Below, in pieces: positions 31,826 to 41,187 of a stretch of DNA of 52,445 nt. Every line of letters begins with the position of its first letter. Positions within the stretch are counted from its first letter, which is position 1. Source of the DNA: Bacteroidales bacterium (GTDB taxonomy: Bacteria > Bacteroidota > Bacteroidia > Bacteroidales > UBA12077); assembly GCA_013138975.1 (NCBI GenBank), contig WTBR01000143.1, positions 1-52,445 of the forward strand, in the 5' to 3' direction. Made by a program: the position numbers and the translations under genes. Below the pieces are notes generated by a model. That model did no database searches. It saw nothing but the letters and a program-made list of their open reading frames with translations, and was not told where the DNA came from.

Positions 31826-32014
31826 CTTAGTCTTTGCAAGAAAACGCCAAATACAGCGTTATTCTCATGTTGAAAACAGTTACTTCGACTTAGCTCAGCA
31901 CATCGCATTTACAAAAGTAAACTCCTTGGTTTTCAACACTTCGAAAGCCTTGTCTTTGACGCTTTCTTATCAAAGACTTGAAAAAAGGGAGTTTTCTTGC
32001 TGACACTACTTAAT
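31826..32014 (+). repeat. Interspersed repeat B, copy 2
   Basis: Closely matches 41188-41348: TAGTCTTTGCAAGAAAACGC at the left, AAATAC.GCGTTA, GTTGAAAACAG, TTTTCAACACTTCGAAAGCC, TTGTCTTTGACG, TTTCTTATCAAAGACTTG and AGTTTTC..GCTGACACTA at the right. TGTTGAAAAC and GTTTTCAACA are inverted, so the centre can form a hairpin. This copy has an insertion of about 30 bases in the hairpin loop containing ACTTCGACTTAGCTCAG. Confidence 0.8.
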
Positions 32015-32063
32015 AAATAACATCTTTCGTATTCAGTATATAAATAAATGCATCTTCTATTTA

Positions 32064-32093
32064 AAAAAATAAAAAAAGGGAGAAACTCCCTTT
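32064..32093 (-). terminator. Intrinsic terminator of guaA
   Basis: AAAGGGAG and CTCCCTTT pair over 8 bp around the loop AAA (32075-32093). On the minus strand the stem is followed by TTTTTATTTTTTT. It lies 15 bases beyond the guaA stop codon. Confidence 0.88.
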
Positions 32094-32107
32094 AATATAA
32101 TAATCCG

Positions 32108-33637
32108 TTACTCCCATTCTATTGTAGCTGGTGGTTTAGAACTAATATCATATACCACTCTGTTTATTCCTTTTACATTATTAATAATTTTATTTGAGAT
32201 ATCTGCAAGAAATTCATATGGTAAATGTGACCAATCAGCAGTCATTCCATCGGTAGAAGAAACTGCTCGAAGAGCTACAGCATTTTCATATGTACGCTCA
32301 TCTCCCATTACGCCAACAGACTGAACAGGTAAAAATATTGCACCTGCTTGCCACACTTTATCGTATAAACCTGATTCTTTCAGTCCTTCAATATAAATAT
32401 CATCAACATCTTGTAATATTCTTACTTTTTCATGAGTTATATCTCCCAAAATTCTTATTGCCAATCCAGGCCCAGGGAAAGGATGTCTTTTTAATAATTC
32501 ACTTTTTATACCTATTGAAGCACCCACTCGACGAACCTCGTCTTTAAACAATAATTTTAATGGTTCAACTATTTTAAGATTCATTTCATCAGGTAATCCA
32601 CCAACATTATGATGCGACTTAATAGTTGCTGAAGGACCATTAACAGATATTGACTCAATAACATCAGGATAAATTGTACCCTGAGCAAGCCATTTAACAT
32701 CTTTTATTTTGTGTGCTTCTTGATCAAAAATTTCAATAAAAACTCTCCCAATTACTTTTCTTTTGCCTTCAGGATCAGAAATATCTTTTAACTGACTTAG
32801 GAATTGCTCTTTAGCATCAACACCAATAACATTAAGTCCCATATTATTATATGAATCCAAAACTTTTTCAAATTCATTTTTACGTAACAAACCATTATCA
32901 ACAAATATACAAGTTAAGTTTTTTCCTATTGCCTTATGTAGCAATACTGCTGCTACTGATGAATCAACTCCTCCCGATAATCCCAGTACTACTTTATCAT
33001 TGCCTAATTGATCTTTTAATCCTTTTATAGTATCATCGGCAAAAATAGATGGTGTCCAATCTTGTTTGCATCCACAAATATTTACTAAAAAGTTTTCCAA
33101 CAATTGTTTCCCTTGATTTGTATGGTATACTTCAGGATGAAACTGGATTCCATATGTATCTTCACCAGCAATTTTAAAACCGCCAAATTTCACATCGCTT
33201 GTACTTGTTATTATCTGGTAGTTCTCAGGAATTTTTGTTATTGTATCGCCATGCGACATCCAAACTTGAGTATCTAACTCTATTCCTTTCATTAGATTAT
33301 CATTGCTATCTATATAGTTGAGGCGAGCTCTACCATATTCACGATGTTTTGATGGCAACACTTCTCCTCCATAATTCTGAGCTAAATATTGAGCACCATA
33401 ACATACTCCTAATAATGGAAATATTTTTTTAATTTTTGTTAAATCCGGAATAGGTGCATTTTCATCCCTTACCGAGAAAGGACTTCCTGATAAAATTACA
33501 CCTTTAAATGAAGAATCAAGTTCTGGTATCTTATTAAAAGGATAGATTTCACAATAAACATTTAATTCACGTACTCTTCTAGCAATCAATTGAGTATATT
33601 GTGATCCAAAATCTAATATTAATATTTTTTCGTGCAT
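32108..33637 (-). CDS. guaA: GMP synthase (glutamine-hydrolysing)
   Basis: A 509-residue two-domain enzyme that converts XMP to GMP with ATP and glutamine. The class I amidotransferase domain (about 1-190) begins ILDFGSQYTQLIARRVRE, has the nucleophile in LLGVCYGAQ (Cys79) and the His/Glu pair in GIQFHPEVYHT. The ATP pyrophosphatase domain carries the PP-loop LGLSGGVDSSVAA (about 218-230). The C-terminal dimerisation part ends KPPATIEWE, as is universal for GuaA. Length is normal. It is a single gene with its own promoter-like box and terminator. Confidence 0.97.
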   Translation of the reverse strand: MHEKILILDFGSQYTQLIARRVRELNVYCEIYPFNKIPELDSSFKGVILSGSPFSVRDENAPIPDLTKIKKIFPLLGVCYGAQYLAQNYGGEVLPSKHREYGRARLNYIDSNDNLMKGIELDTQVWMSHGDTITKIPENYQIITSTSDVKFGGFKIAGEDTYGIQFHPEVYHTNQGKQLLENFLVNICGCKQDWTPSIFADDTIKGLKDQLGNDKVVLGLSGGVDSSVAAVLLHKAIGKNLTCIFVDNGLLRKNEFEKVLDSYNNMGLNVIGVDAKEQFLSQLKDISDPEGKRKVIGRVFIEIFDQEAHKIKDVKWLAQGTIYPDVIESISVNGPSATIKSHHNVGGLPDEMNLKIVEPLKLLFKDEVRRVGASIGIKSELLKRHPFPGPGLAIRILGDITHEKVRILQDVDDIYIEGLKESGLYDKVWQAGAIFLPVQSVGVMGDERTYENAVALRAVSSTDGMTADWSHLPYEFLADISNKIINNVKGINRVVYDISSKPPATIEWE

Positions 33638-33674
33638 ATTTGTATTTTTTCTAGCCTAAAAATGAATAATGTGG

Positions 33675-33682
33675 CAAAGGTA
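33675..33682 (-). promoter_or_regulatory. -7 box of guaA
   Basis: TACCTTTG on the minus strand matches TAnnTTTG and lies 38 bases before the guaA ATG at 33637. The -33 region is AT-rich (TTTTAAT) without a full TTTG. I see no purine riboswitch in the short leader. Confidence 0.5.
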
Positions 33683-33735
33683 ATATTATTGAATGAATTA
33701 ATTAAAAGTAAAAATAGAAATTAAAATCAGAATTT

Positions 33736-34665
33736 TTAATCTTCTCTACTAAGCTCAATTATATGAGTTTCTCCATCTTCAGCAGAAAAAGTATTTTGAA
33801 AAATTGCTCTTGCTTCATCCAATAATGGAGTAACATCTTTATATCGTGCTGAAAAGTGACCAATTATTAACTTTTTCACTTTTGCTTGATATGCAATCTT
33901 AGCAGCATCTTCTGATGTAGAATGAAATGTTAATTTAGCTTGTTGCTTCAATTTTTTACAAAATGTAGCTTCGTGAAATAATAAATCTACATTTTCAATT
34001 ATAGGAATTATTTTTTCTGAATATGCTGTATCAGTGCAATATGCATACGATCTTACTTTATATGGGGGCAATGTTAGGCTTGAATTTAAAATAATTTCAC
34101 TATTATCATTTATAAAATCATTACCTTCTTTAATCCCTTGAATTTTACTAATCGGAATCTTAAAATCATTCACAACATTTTTCTTTAAGTTTCTTAAATG
34201 TTGCTTTTCAGTAAATTTAAACCCACATGTTGGCACTCGATGCTTAAGAGGAATTGTTTCTACTATAATTTTACGATCTTCATATATCATCTCACTAATC
34301 TTTGGATTTAAATGGTGATATATTATTTTATAAGATATATTTCTTTCAAAATATTCAAGATGCTTATTTAAAATATTTTCTAATTCAGAATGTGAATATA
34401 TATGTAAATCCTTATCACGTTTTAATAAATTAAACGTAGAAATTAATCCAAATAAACCAAAAATATGATCTCCATGTAAATGACTTATGAAAATATGATC
34501 AATTTTCCCAAAGCGTATTTTATTTTTCCTAATCTGAATTTGAGTTCCTTCGCCACAGTCGATCAAAAAAAACCGCTCATGTGCATTAAGCACGTGAGCG
34601 GTTAAATTTCTTTTCGAAGTTGGAACAGCTGAGCTACTTCCTAATATTGTCAGTTCAAAAGTCAA
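33736..34665 (-). CDS. rnz: Ribonuclease Z
   Basis: A 309-residue metallo-beta-lactamase-fold tRNA 3'-endonuclease. LIDCGEGTQIQIRK and the zinc motif ISHLHGDHIFGLFGL (His62, His64, Asp66, His67) are diagnostic. Further ligands lie in LLFHEATF and LIIGHFSARY. It removes 3' trailers from tRNA precursors that lack an encoded CCA, consistent with the tRNA-Asp in this window, which has none. It is 14 bases downstream of the STAS gene and likely co-transcribed with it. Confidence 0.95.
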   Translation of the reverse strand: MTFELTILGSSSAVPTSKRNLTAHVLNAHERFFLIDCGEGTQIQIRKNKIRFGKIDHIFISHLHGDHIFGLFGLISTFNLLKRDKDLHIYSHSELENILNKHLEYFERNISYKIIYHHLNPKISEMIYEDRKIIVETIPLKHRVPTCGFKFTEKQHLRNLKKNVVNDFKIPISKIQGIKEGNDFINDNSEIILNSSLTLPPYKVRSYAYCTDTAYSEKIIPIIENVDLLFHEATFCKKLKQQAKLTFHSTSEDAAKIAYQAKVKKLIIGHFSARYKDVTPLLDEARAIFQNTFSAEDGETHIIELSRED

Positions 34666-34679
34666 AATAAAAGTAAATT

Positions 34680-35051
34680 TTATTTACTGTTATTTTCACG
34701 ATTTTCTTCCTCTGTATTAACAATATCAATAGCTTCTTCCGTTGAATATGCAATATTCAATACTGTATCCAATTGCGATATAGTAATTAATCTGTCAACA
34801 GCATCATTCAATCCTGTTAAAACAAATGTTCCATTAGCGTTTTTACAAAGACGATTGGCAACAAGAATCGCACTTAATCCAGAAGAATCGCAATATCTAC
34901 AGTTACTCAAATCAAGTATTATATTTTTTTCTCCTTTACCAGAGATCAAAACTAACTCGGATTTCAAACTTGGTGCTACATTAGTATCCAATTTTTCTTC
35001 CAATACTTGAATTAAAGTGTGCTTTTCTAGTTTTTCAATCTTAAATTCCAT
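34680..35051 (-). CDS. STAS domain protein, anti-sigma-factor antagonist type
   Basis: A 123-residue single STAS domain. EEKLDTNVAPSLKSEL and NIILDLSNCRYCDSSGLSAIL are typical of SpoIIAA/RsbV-like proteins, with the phosphorylatable Ser at 56 or 57. An acidic, Asn-rich tail follows. Such proteins switch partners when phosphorylated by a GHKL kinase. SiaB, 8 kb away, is a GHKL-type kinase, but its known partner is SiaC. In Bacteroidota this gene is often found before rnz (recollection, not checked). It lies 29 bases downstream of rpsA on the same strand. Confidence 0.88.
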   Translation of the reverse strand: MEFKIEKLEKHTLIQVLEEKLDTNVAPSLKSELVLISGKGEKNIILDLSNCRYCDSSGLSAILVANRLCKNANGTFVLTGLNDAVDRLITISQLDTVLNIAYSTEEAIDIVNTEEENRENNSK

Positions 35052-35080
35052 TGTAAATCGTTTTTAATTAAAATAAAGAA

Positions 35081-37267
35081 TTATTCAGAAGCTTTTTCTT
35101 CGTCTTTCTTTTCTTCTATCTTCTCTGCTTTTGGCTTTACTTCTTTCTTAGCAGCTTTAGTTTCTTCTTTCTTCTCCTCTACTTTCTCGTCAGCCTTTTC
35201 TTCAGCTTTCTCGTCAGCTTTTTCTTCAGTTTTCTTTGCTTTCGCTTTTGCTTTTGGTTTTGCATCTTTAGTTTCTTCCTTAGTAGGTTCAACCTTCTTT
35301 GCTTCTTCCTTAGCATCCATTTCAGCCTTCTTTTCAGCTATTTCTTTCTTTTGCTCTTTCTCCATTTCATTCTTTAGAGAAGCTAATTCAGAAATATCAC
35401 CTAAAGTTGTTTTTTCAAGATTTGATTTAATCTTTTTTACAGCGCTATTTTTTGTTGCAGCTTTATGTTTTCTTTCTGCAATTTCTTCGCCTTTTTTCTC
35501 ATCTTCGAAAACTCGACTATGCGACAAAATTATTTTCTTAGATGATTTTGAAAATTCGATTACTTTAAAATCTAATTTCTCATCAACTTTTGCAGAAGTA
35601 CCATCTTCTTTCACAAAATGTTTTGGAGTAACAAATCCTTCAACACCATATGGTAAAGCAATTACAGCTCCTTTATCAAATATATCAACAACTGTTCCTT
35701 CATGAATTGATCCTGAAGTAAATACTGTTTCAAAAACATCCCAAGGATTTTCTTCCAATTGCTTATGACCTAAGCTTAATCTTCTGTTATCTTTGTCTAT
35801 TTCTAATACAACTACATCAATACTTTCTCCAATAGAAGTAAATTCAGCAGGGTGCTTAATTTTCTTAGTCCAAGAAAGATCAGAAATATGAATTAAACCA
35901 TCAACACCTTCTTCAATCTCAACAAATACTCCGAAATTAGTAAAATTACGAATAGTAGCTGAATGCTTTATACCTACAGCATACTTCTCATCAACGTCAC
36001 TCCAAGGATCTGTCTTAAGTTGTTTAATTCCTAATGACATTTTTCTTTCTTCTCTATCAAGAGTTAAGATTTGCGCTTCAACGTCATCAGTTACTTTTAA
36101 AAATTCTTGAGCACTTCTTAAATGTTGTGACCAAGACATTTCTGAAACGTGGATAAGACCTTCAACTCCAGGTTGAATCTCAACGAACGCACCATAATCA
36201 GCTAAAACAACAACTTTACCTTTAACTTTATCACCAACTTTAAGTTCTTTATCTAAAGAATCCCAAGGATGTGGAGTTAATTGCTTCAATCCTAATGCAA
36301 TACGTTTCTTATCATCATCAAAGTCAAGTATTACAACATTTAATTTTTGATCTAATTCAACTATTTCTTCAGGATGATTTACACGACCCCAAGATAAATC
36401 AGTGATATGAATTAATCCATCAACACCACCAAGATCAATAAATACACCATAAGATGTAATATTTTTAACAGTTCCTTCAAGAACTTGACCTTTTTCTAAT
36501 TTAGCAATAATTTCTTTCTTTTGTTGTTCTAGTTCTGCTTCAATAAGAGCTTTATGAGAAACAACAACATTTTTAAATTCATGGTTAATTTTAACAACCT
36601 TGAATTCCATAGTTTTTTCAACATAAACATCGTAATCACGAATAGGTTTAACGTCGATCTGTGAACCAGGTAAGAATGCCTCAATTCCGAATACGTCAAC
36701 GATCATACCACCTTTAGTACGACATTTAATAAATCCTTTAATAATCTCGTCTTTTTCAAGAGCTTCATTAACACGATCCCAAGAACGCAGTGCTCTTGCT
36801 TTTTTATGAGAAAGCACTAATTGACCATCTTTATCTTCTTGACTTTCAACAAAGACCTCTACAGAATCTCCAGGTTTTAATTCTGCATTGTAACGAAATT
36901 CATTTAAACCAACAACACCTTCAGATTTGTAACCAATATTGATTACAACTTCTCTTTTGTTCATTGATACAACAGAGCCATCAATTACTTCATTTTCAGT
37001 AATTGTTGAAAGTGTTTGATTATACATTTTCTCAAACTCTTCACGTTCTTTAGTTTGAGTATTAATTCTTTCATTTGAGATGTTATCCCAATCAAAGTCA
37101 TCACTTGGAGTAGCAAATTCAATAACAGATTTCACTTCTTTCTTTTCTGTTTTTTCTACTACTTTTACAGGCTCTTCAACCTTTGCAGTCTCTTCAACTT
37201 TCATTTCCTCTTTCTGTTCAACACTCTCGTTTTGCTCAACAGATTCATTTAATTCTTTTTCAACCAT
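35081..37267 (-). CDS. rpsA: 30S ribosomal protein S1
   Basis: A 728-residue protein with six S1 RNA-binding repeats between about residues 90 and 600. Repeats such as GTVKNITSYGVFIDLGGVDG, VVLADYGAFVEIQPGVEGLI and ATIRNFTNFGVFVEIEEGVD alternate with SLGHKQL-type ends. The first ~80 residues are an acidic Glu/Lys/Val-rich extension, and the last ~110 residues are an Ala/Glu/Lys repeat tail (units like EEKADEKAE). Both are common in Bacteroidota S1 and absent from Escherichia coli. S1 binds mRNA during initiation, which matters here because genes lack Shine-Dalgarno sequences. Confidence 0.96.
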   Translation of the reverse strand: MVEKELNESVEQNESVEQKEEMKVEETAKVEEPVKVVEKTEKKEVKSVIEFATPSDDFDWDNISNERINTQTKEREEFEKMYNQTLSTITENEVIDGSVVSMNKREVVINIGYKSEGVVGLNEFRYNAELKPGDSVEVFVESQEDKDGQLVLSHKKARALRSWDRVNEALEKDEIIKGFIKCRTKGGMIVDVFGIEAFLPGSQIDVKPIRDYDVYVEKTMEFKVVKINHEFKNVVVSHKALIEAELEQQKKEIIAKLEKGQVLEGTVKNITSYGVFIDLGGVDGLIHITDLSWGRVNHPEEIVELDQKLNVVILDFDDDKKRIALGLKQLTPHPWDSLDKELKVGDKVKGKVVVLADYGAFVEIQPGVEGLIHVSEMSWSQHLRSAQEFLKVTDDVEAQILTLDREERKMSLGIKQLKTDPWSDVDEKYAVGIKHSATIRNFTNFGVFVEIEEGVDGLIHISDLSWTKKIKHPAEFTSIGESIDVVVLEIDKDNRRLSLGHKQLEENPWDVFETVFTSGSIHEGTVVDIFDKGAVIALPYGVEGFVTPKHFVKEDGTSAKVDEKLDFKVIEFSKSSKKIILSHSRVFEDEKKGEEIAERKHKAATKNSAVKKIKSNLEKTTLGDISELASLKNEMEKEQKKEIAEKKAEMDAKEEAKKVEPTKEETKDAKPKAKAKAKKTEEKADEKAEEKADEKVEEKKEETKAAKKEVKPKAEKIEEKKDEEKASE

Positions 37268-37325
37268 TTAAGTAATTTAATTAATTTTTAGTAAATTAGA
37301 CATTATATTGAAACTTATAAGTTTG

Positions 37326-37333
37326 CAAAAGTA
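37326..37333 (-). promoter_or_regulatory. -7 box of rpsA
   Basis: TACTTTTG on the minus strand matches TAnnTTTG and lies 59 bases before the rpsA ATG at 37267. The -33 region contains TTTTTA rather than TTTG. The roughly 50-base leader could carry autoregulatory structure, but none is obvious. Confidence 0.5.
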
Positions 37334-37474
37334 TAATTTTTATTTAATTATTTAAAAATAAAGATACTAAAAAAACCATATATTAATCAAATAACTACAT
37401 ATTATTATAAAGAACGTCTCTTTTTTACTAAAGCTAGAATTCATGTATTTAGATATGAAATAATTTTCTAGTTA

Positions 37475-37620
37475 TACCTAATATCCGCAAGTAAATTTTT
37501 ATTCATTTAAATATTAAGTAATTAGCCGAGCCACGGTTAACTAATATAGATAACATGAAATTATAATCAACTTGCTGATTATTAATAAATCCGTGCCATG
37601 CTTTGCGGATTTAAGGTAAT
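37475..37620. repeat. Interspersed repeat A, copy 3
   Basis: Full-length copy of the element at 10262 and 10481, from TACCTAATATCCGCAAG to TTTGCGGATTTAAGGTAAT. The two ends are an inverted pair: reading inward, TACCTAATATCCGCAA against TACCTTAAATCCGCAA. It occupies the gap between rpsA and the radical SAM gene. The rest of that 398-base gap is AT-rich with nothing else assignable. Confidence 0.85.
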
Positions 37621-37665
37621 ATTTTTATTTTTTAAAATACCGATTAAGAAAGCTTTAAAACAAAA

Positions 37666-39609
37666 CTAATTATCAATTGAGACTTTATATCTTAAATAAT
37701 TATCCAGATTATTATTCATTTGTTTAAAAAATGCTTTGGGTGGTTCATTCTCAGGCATAACAGATTCATTATTTTGAGAATACACCTCTTTTTTCCATTC
37801 CCCATTATTCAAAACCCGTGTCGCACATGAAGTTAGGTTTTTCTTTTGAAAATCATCAAGCACCACAAATTCGTTCCCAAATTGATTAATAAAATCAGTA
37901 ATAGTTTCAAGAGACGCATTGTAAAGTTTTGCAGACTTATCAAGCGATTTTCTTAAAATAATATAAGTTTCTTTAAACACCTCATTCGAATGTTTTAGCA
38001 CATTTTCTGGTATTGGTGTAATATTATCAAGGGTGACAATTACTGATGGGTCTTTTTTTTCTATTTGAATTTGCTGAACTAATATCTTAGCATATAATTC
38101 GGCTCTATATCTATTCATTAAATAATTAGTGTACATATACATAAATCGACTTACCAAAATAATTGATTTTCCCCGTACTTGCTTAAATAAATTAAAGAAA
38201 GCTTCTTTGTCCTTTTTATCAGCTTTAGTAATAAAAAAACCGATTGCATTAAATATTAAACCTTTCATCTTCCAAAACCCCTTGAAATTTGGCTTTTGTA
38301 CGTCCGGAATCCTACTTATATTTTCAATAAATAAAGAAACTCTGCCAGCATTTGATTCAACAGTATTTAACTTGCTCCAAAAATCTAACATTCCAGACAT
38401 GAGTTCTTCTCTAGTCATATGCTTAGGAATGATATTAGATACAATATCTGTAAAATCATCATTAATAAGTTCAAAATCAATAATCCGAGAATCTCTCTTC
38501 ATATTATACCATAGCTTAGTCCCAGCAGGAGCCATTAATGGATGAAGCAAGTATTCTGTAACATTTGCATGATTAATAAAATTCTCAATATTTGCAAATG
38601 ATTCTGAAGTATCACTATCAAATCCTACAATTAAATGTGCAGTAACAAGTATTCCATATGATTGAATTTTTTGCACTGCTGTCGGAATATCAACACGAAG
38701 ATTTTGAAGTTTATTCATTTCAGTTAATGTAACTTCATTTACCGTTTCTATGCCGATCATTAACTGAATGAAATTACAATCTGCCAATAAACCAAGCAAT
38801 TCATCATCATTTGCAACAGTTATATCCAGCTGTGTCATGAAAAGAAGAGGGGCATCGAAGCTATTATTCAAAGATTTTAATTCATTTAGAATTTCTTTAA
38901 CAAATTTTCTATTTCCTATGAAATTATCATCTGCAAAAAACACTGCTTTTACACCTAGGCTTTCCAACAGCTTAACCTCTTCAATTATTTGATTACCAGT
39001 TTTACACCGCATTTTTCTTCCATAAGTGTATATTACATTACAGAAATCGCAGTCGTAGGGACATCCACGAGTAGTTTGTATGGATACAGTTGCATAATAT
39101 TTTAAATCATCTGCAATTAGTTCCCATCTAGGTATTGGAACTTTTGCCATATCTGGATATGAAAGTTTTCTATACTTTAATAATGGCTTTCCTTTTTCAA
39201 AATCAGTTAAAAACACTGGCCAGGTTTCCTCAGCTTCTCCATAAAACACTGTTTGAAAAACATTAACTTTCTCTGTTGGAATACTTGATAATCCAATTCC
39301 TCCTGCAACCAAATAACTTTCTGAATAATTATCTCTTATATGCGCACCAATCTCAATGCATCGCTTTAATAAATTTGTAGTAAGATGAAGCCCTATTAAT
39401 TTGTAAGTGTTGGTTTTTAAATGTTCCTCAACAGAACCATGTACAGCTTCATCAAAAATTTTAATATCATATTTCCTAGGAGTTAATGCTGCTATTGCTG
39501 CCAACGCATGAGGTGCAAACAATGCCTTTATTTTCATAAAGGGTGCTGCAGTAACTGTTTTATATTCTATATCTTTAAATTCGGAGGGAGAAATAAGTAA
39601 AATATTCAT
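37666..39609 (-). CDS. B12-binding-type radical SAM protein with C-terminal DUF4070
   Basis: The start is set at the ATG at 39609 (MNILLISPSEFKDIEYKT); the longer frame to 39690 adds an unlikely tail. The 647-residue product begins with a cobalamin-binding-like Rossmann domain (KYDIKIFDEA, LIGLHLTTN, VAGGIGLSSIPTE). The radical SAM core has TTRGCPYDCDFCNV (Cys183, Cys187, Cys190) and AVFFADDNFIGN. A DUF4070-like region follows (HLIVGFDSDT, LHPLMAPAGTKLW). This class includes hopanoid and other lipid methylases. The cobalamin His motif DxHxxG is not obvious, so binding of B12 is uncertain. Substrate unknown. It is a single gene divergent from ugd. Confidence 0.85.
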   Translation of the reverse strand: MNILLISPSEFKDIEYKTVTAAPFMKIKALFAPHALAAIAALTPRKYDIKIFDEAVHGSVEEHLKTNTYKLIGLHLTTNLLKRCIEIGAHIRDNYSESYLVAGGIGLSSIPTEKVNVFQTVFYGEAEETWPVFLTDFEKGKPLLKYRKLSYPDMAKVPIPRWELIADDLKYYATVSIQTTRGCPYDCDFCNVIYTYGRKMRCKTGNQIIEEVKLLESLGVKAVFFADDNFIGNRKFVKEILNELKSLNNSFDAPLLFMTQLDITVANDDELLGLLADCNFIQLMIGIETVNEVTLTEMNKLQNLRVDIPTAVQKIQSYGILVTAHLIVGFDSDTSESFANIENFINHANVTEYLLHPLMAPAGTKLWYNMKRDSRIIDFELINDDFTDIVSNIIPKHMTREELMSGMLDFWSKLNTVESNAGRVSLFIENISRIPDVQKPNFKGFWKMKGLIFNAIGFFITKADKKDKEAFFNLFKQVRGKSIILVSRFMYMYTNYLMNRYRAELYAKILVQQIQIEKKDPSVIVTLDNITPIPENVLKHSNEVFKETYIILRKSLDKSAKLYNASLETITDFINQFGNEFVVLDDFQKKNLTSCATRVLNNGEWKKEVYSQNNESVMPENEPPKAFFKQMNNNLDNYLRYKVSIDN

Positions 39610-39872
39610 GTTTACTAAACTTTTTTTATTATCAGAAAATATATATGACCAGTCACAAATATAATAAACTGAACTAATTGAAAAAGCCAATTCCTTATTT
39701 GTTTCAATACTAAATCATTCAAAAAAATGTAACATATTGAAACTAAACTTCATATTATCAAAAAAAAAGAAATCTGTTAAAAAAACCTAAAAATATTTAG
39801 AATGAGTATAATTCTTATTAAGTTCGTAACTTTTTTAATTCAAATAAAATTACACTTAAAATATTATAAAAG

Positions 39873-41186
39873 ATGAAAATATCAATGGTAGGTACCGGAT
39901 ATGTAGGTTTAGTTTCCGGGACATGTTTTGCTGAAACTGGTGTTATTGTTACTTGTGTTGATGTAGATAAAGTTAAAATAGACAATTTAAACAAGGGTAT
40001 AATACCAATATATGAGCCTGGGCTAGAACCCATGGTTCAAAGAAATACTGAAAGCAACAGACTTTTCTTTACAACAAGTTTGAAAGATAGCCTAAACGGA
40101 GCCGAAGCTATTTTCATTGCGGTAGGAACTCCTCCGGATGAAGATGGTAGTGCGGACTTACAATTTGTTTTATCTGTAGCTCGCGAGATTGGTCAACATA
40201 TGACTGATTACTTGGTTGTTTTAACAAAAAGTACTGTACCTATTGGTACAGCTATAAAAGTACGTGCAGCAGTTCAAGAAGAACTTGATAAACGAGGTGT
40301 TAATATTCCTTTTGATGTTGCATCTAATCCAGAATTTTTAAAAGAGGGTGATGCAATAAATGATTGTATGAAACCTGATAGAATTGTAATTGGTGTAGAT
40401 TCTGAAAAAGCAGAAGAGGTTTTAAATCGTTTATATAAACCATTTGTGATGAAGAATAACCGTATTATATTTATGGATATTCCATCAGCAGAAATGACTA
40501 AGTATGCTGCAAATGCAATGCTTGCTACAAAAATCAGTTTCATGAATGATATTGCAAATCTCTGTGAAATTGTTGGTGCTGACATTAACTCTGTTCGTAA
40601 CGGCATAGGTAGTGATTCAAGAATTGGTTACCACTTTATATATGCAGGTGCTGGTTATGGTGGATCATGTTTCCCAAAAGATGTGAAAGCTTTAATTAAA
40701 ACATCAGACAAAAATAATCACTCATTAGAAGTCTTAAAAGCAGTTGAAGATGTTAATGATCGTCAAAAATATGTATTATTTAATAAGGTAAACAACCACT
40801 TTAATGGAGACTTAAAAGGCAAACGCATTGCACTTTGGGGATTATCTTTTAAGCCAGACACTGATGATATGCGAGATGCTCCTTCATTGGTAATAATTGA
40901 TGAACTAGTAAAAGCTGGAGCAAACGTAATTGGATATGATCCGGTTGCAATACCTGAATGTAAAAGAAGGATTGAAGATAAAATCACTTATGCAGAAGAT
41001 CCTTATGAAGCACTAAAAGATGCAGATGCTTTACTTTTGGTAACTGAATGGAAAGAATTCAGGGTACCGAAATGGACAGAAATGGAAAAATTAATGAAGA
41101 ACAAACTCATTTTTGATGGTCGTAATATTTACGAACCTAAAGATATGAAAAAATGGGGTTGGGATTATTATGGAATTGGAAGATAA
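39873..41186 (+). CDS. ugd: UDP-glucose 6-dehydrogenase
   Basis: A 437-residue enzyme that oxidises UDP-glucose to UDP-glucuronate with two NAD+. The Rossmann start is MKISMVGTGYVGLVSGTCFA. IYEPGLEPM, VPIGTA and NPEFLKEGDA are conserved. The catalytic cysteine lies in GAGYGGSCFPKDVKAL (Cys266). The C-terminal UDP-binding domain includes ALWGLSFKPDTDDMRDAPS. It is the first gene of the sugar-nucleotide block. Its product is the substrate of the decarboxylase encoded next, although repeat B copy 3 and a terminator lie in between. Confidence 0.96.
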   Translation: MKISMVGTGYVGLVSGTCFAETGVIVTCVDVDKVKIDNLNKGIIPIYEPGLEPMVQRNTESNRLFFTTSLKDSLNGAEAIFIAVGTPPDEDGSADLQFVLSVAREIGQHMTDYLVVLTKSTVPIGTAIKVRAAVQEELDKRGVNIPFDVASNPEFLKEGDAINDCMKPDRIVIGVDSEKAEEVLNRLYKPFVMKNNRIIFMDIPSAEMTKYAANAMLATKISFMNDIANLCEIVGADINSVRNGIGSDSRIGYHFIYAGAGYGGSCFPKDVKALIKTSDKNNHSLEVLKAVEDVNDRQKYVLFNKVNNHFNGDLKGKRIALWGLSFKPDTDDMRDAPSLVIIDELVKAGANVIGYDPVAIPECKRRIEDKITYAEDPYEALKDADALLLVTEWKEFRVPKWTEMEKLMKNKLIFDGRNIYEPKDMKKWGWDYYGIGR

Positions 41187-41187
41187 T

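Larger units (their letters stand above)
31469..32107. other. Long gene-free stretch with repeat B and guaA terminator
   Basis: About 640 bases. The left 330 bases are AT-rich with nothing I can assign. Repeat B copy 2 occupies 31826-32014, and the guaA terminator lies at 32064-32093. A 64-codon frame at 31809-32003 lies entirely inside the repeat and is not regarded as a gene. Confidence 0.6.

Noticed and set aside
31809..32003. A 64-codon open frame upstream of guaA
   Set aside because: It lies wholly within repeat B copy 2 and is not open in copies 1 and 3; composition is not protein-like.
38129..38545. A 138-codon plus-strand frame
   Set aside because: It is antisense inside the radical SAM gene and has no family features; length reflects codon bias of the real gene.
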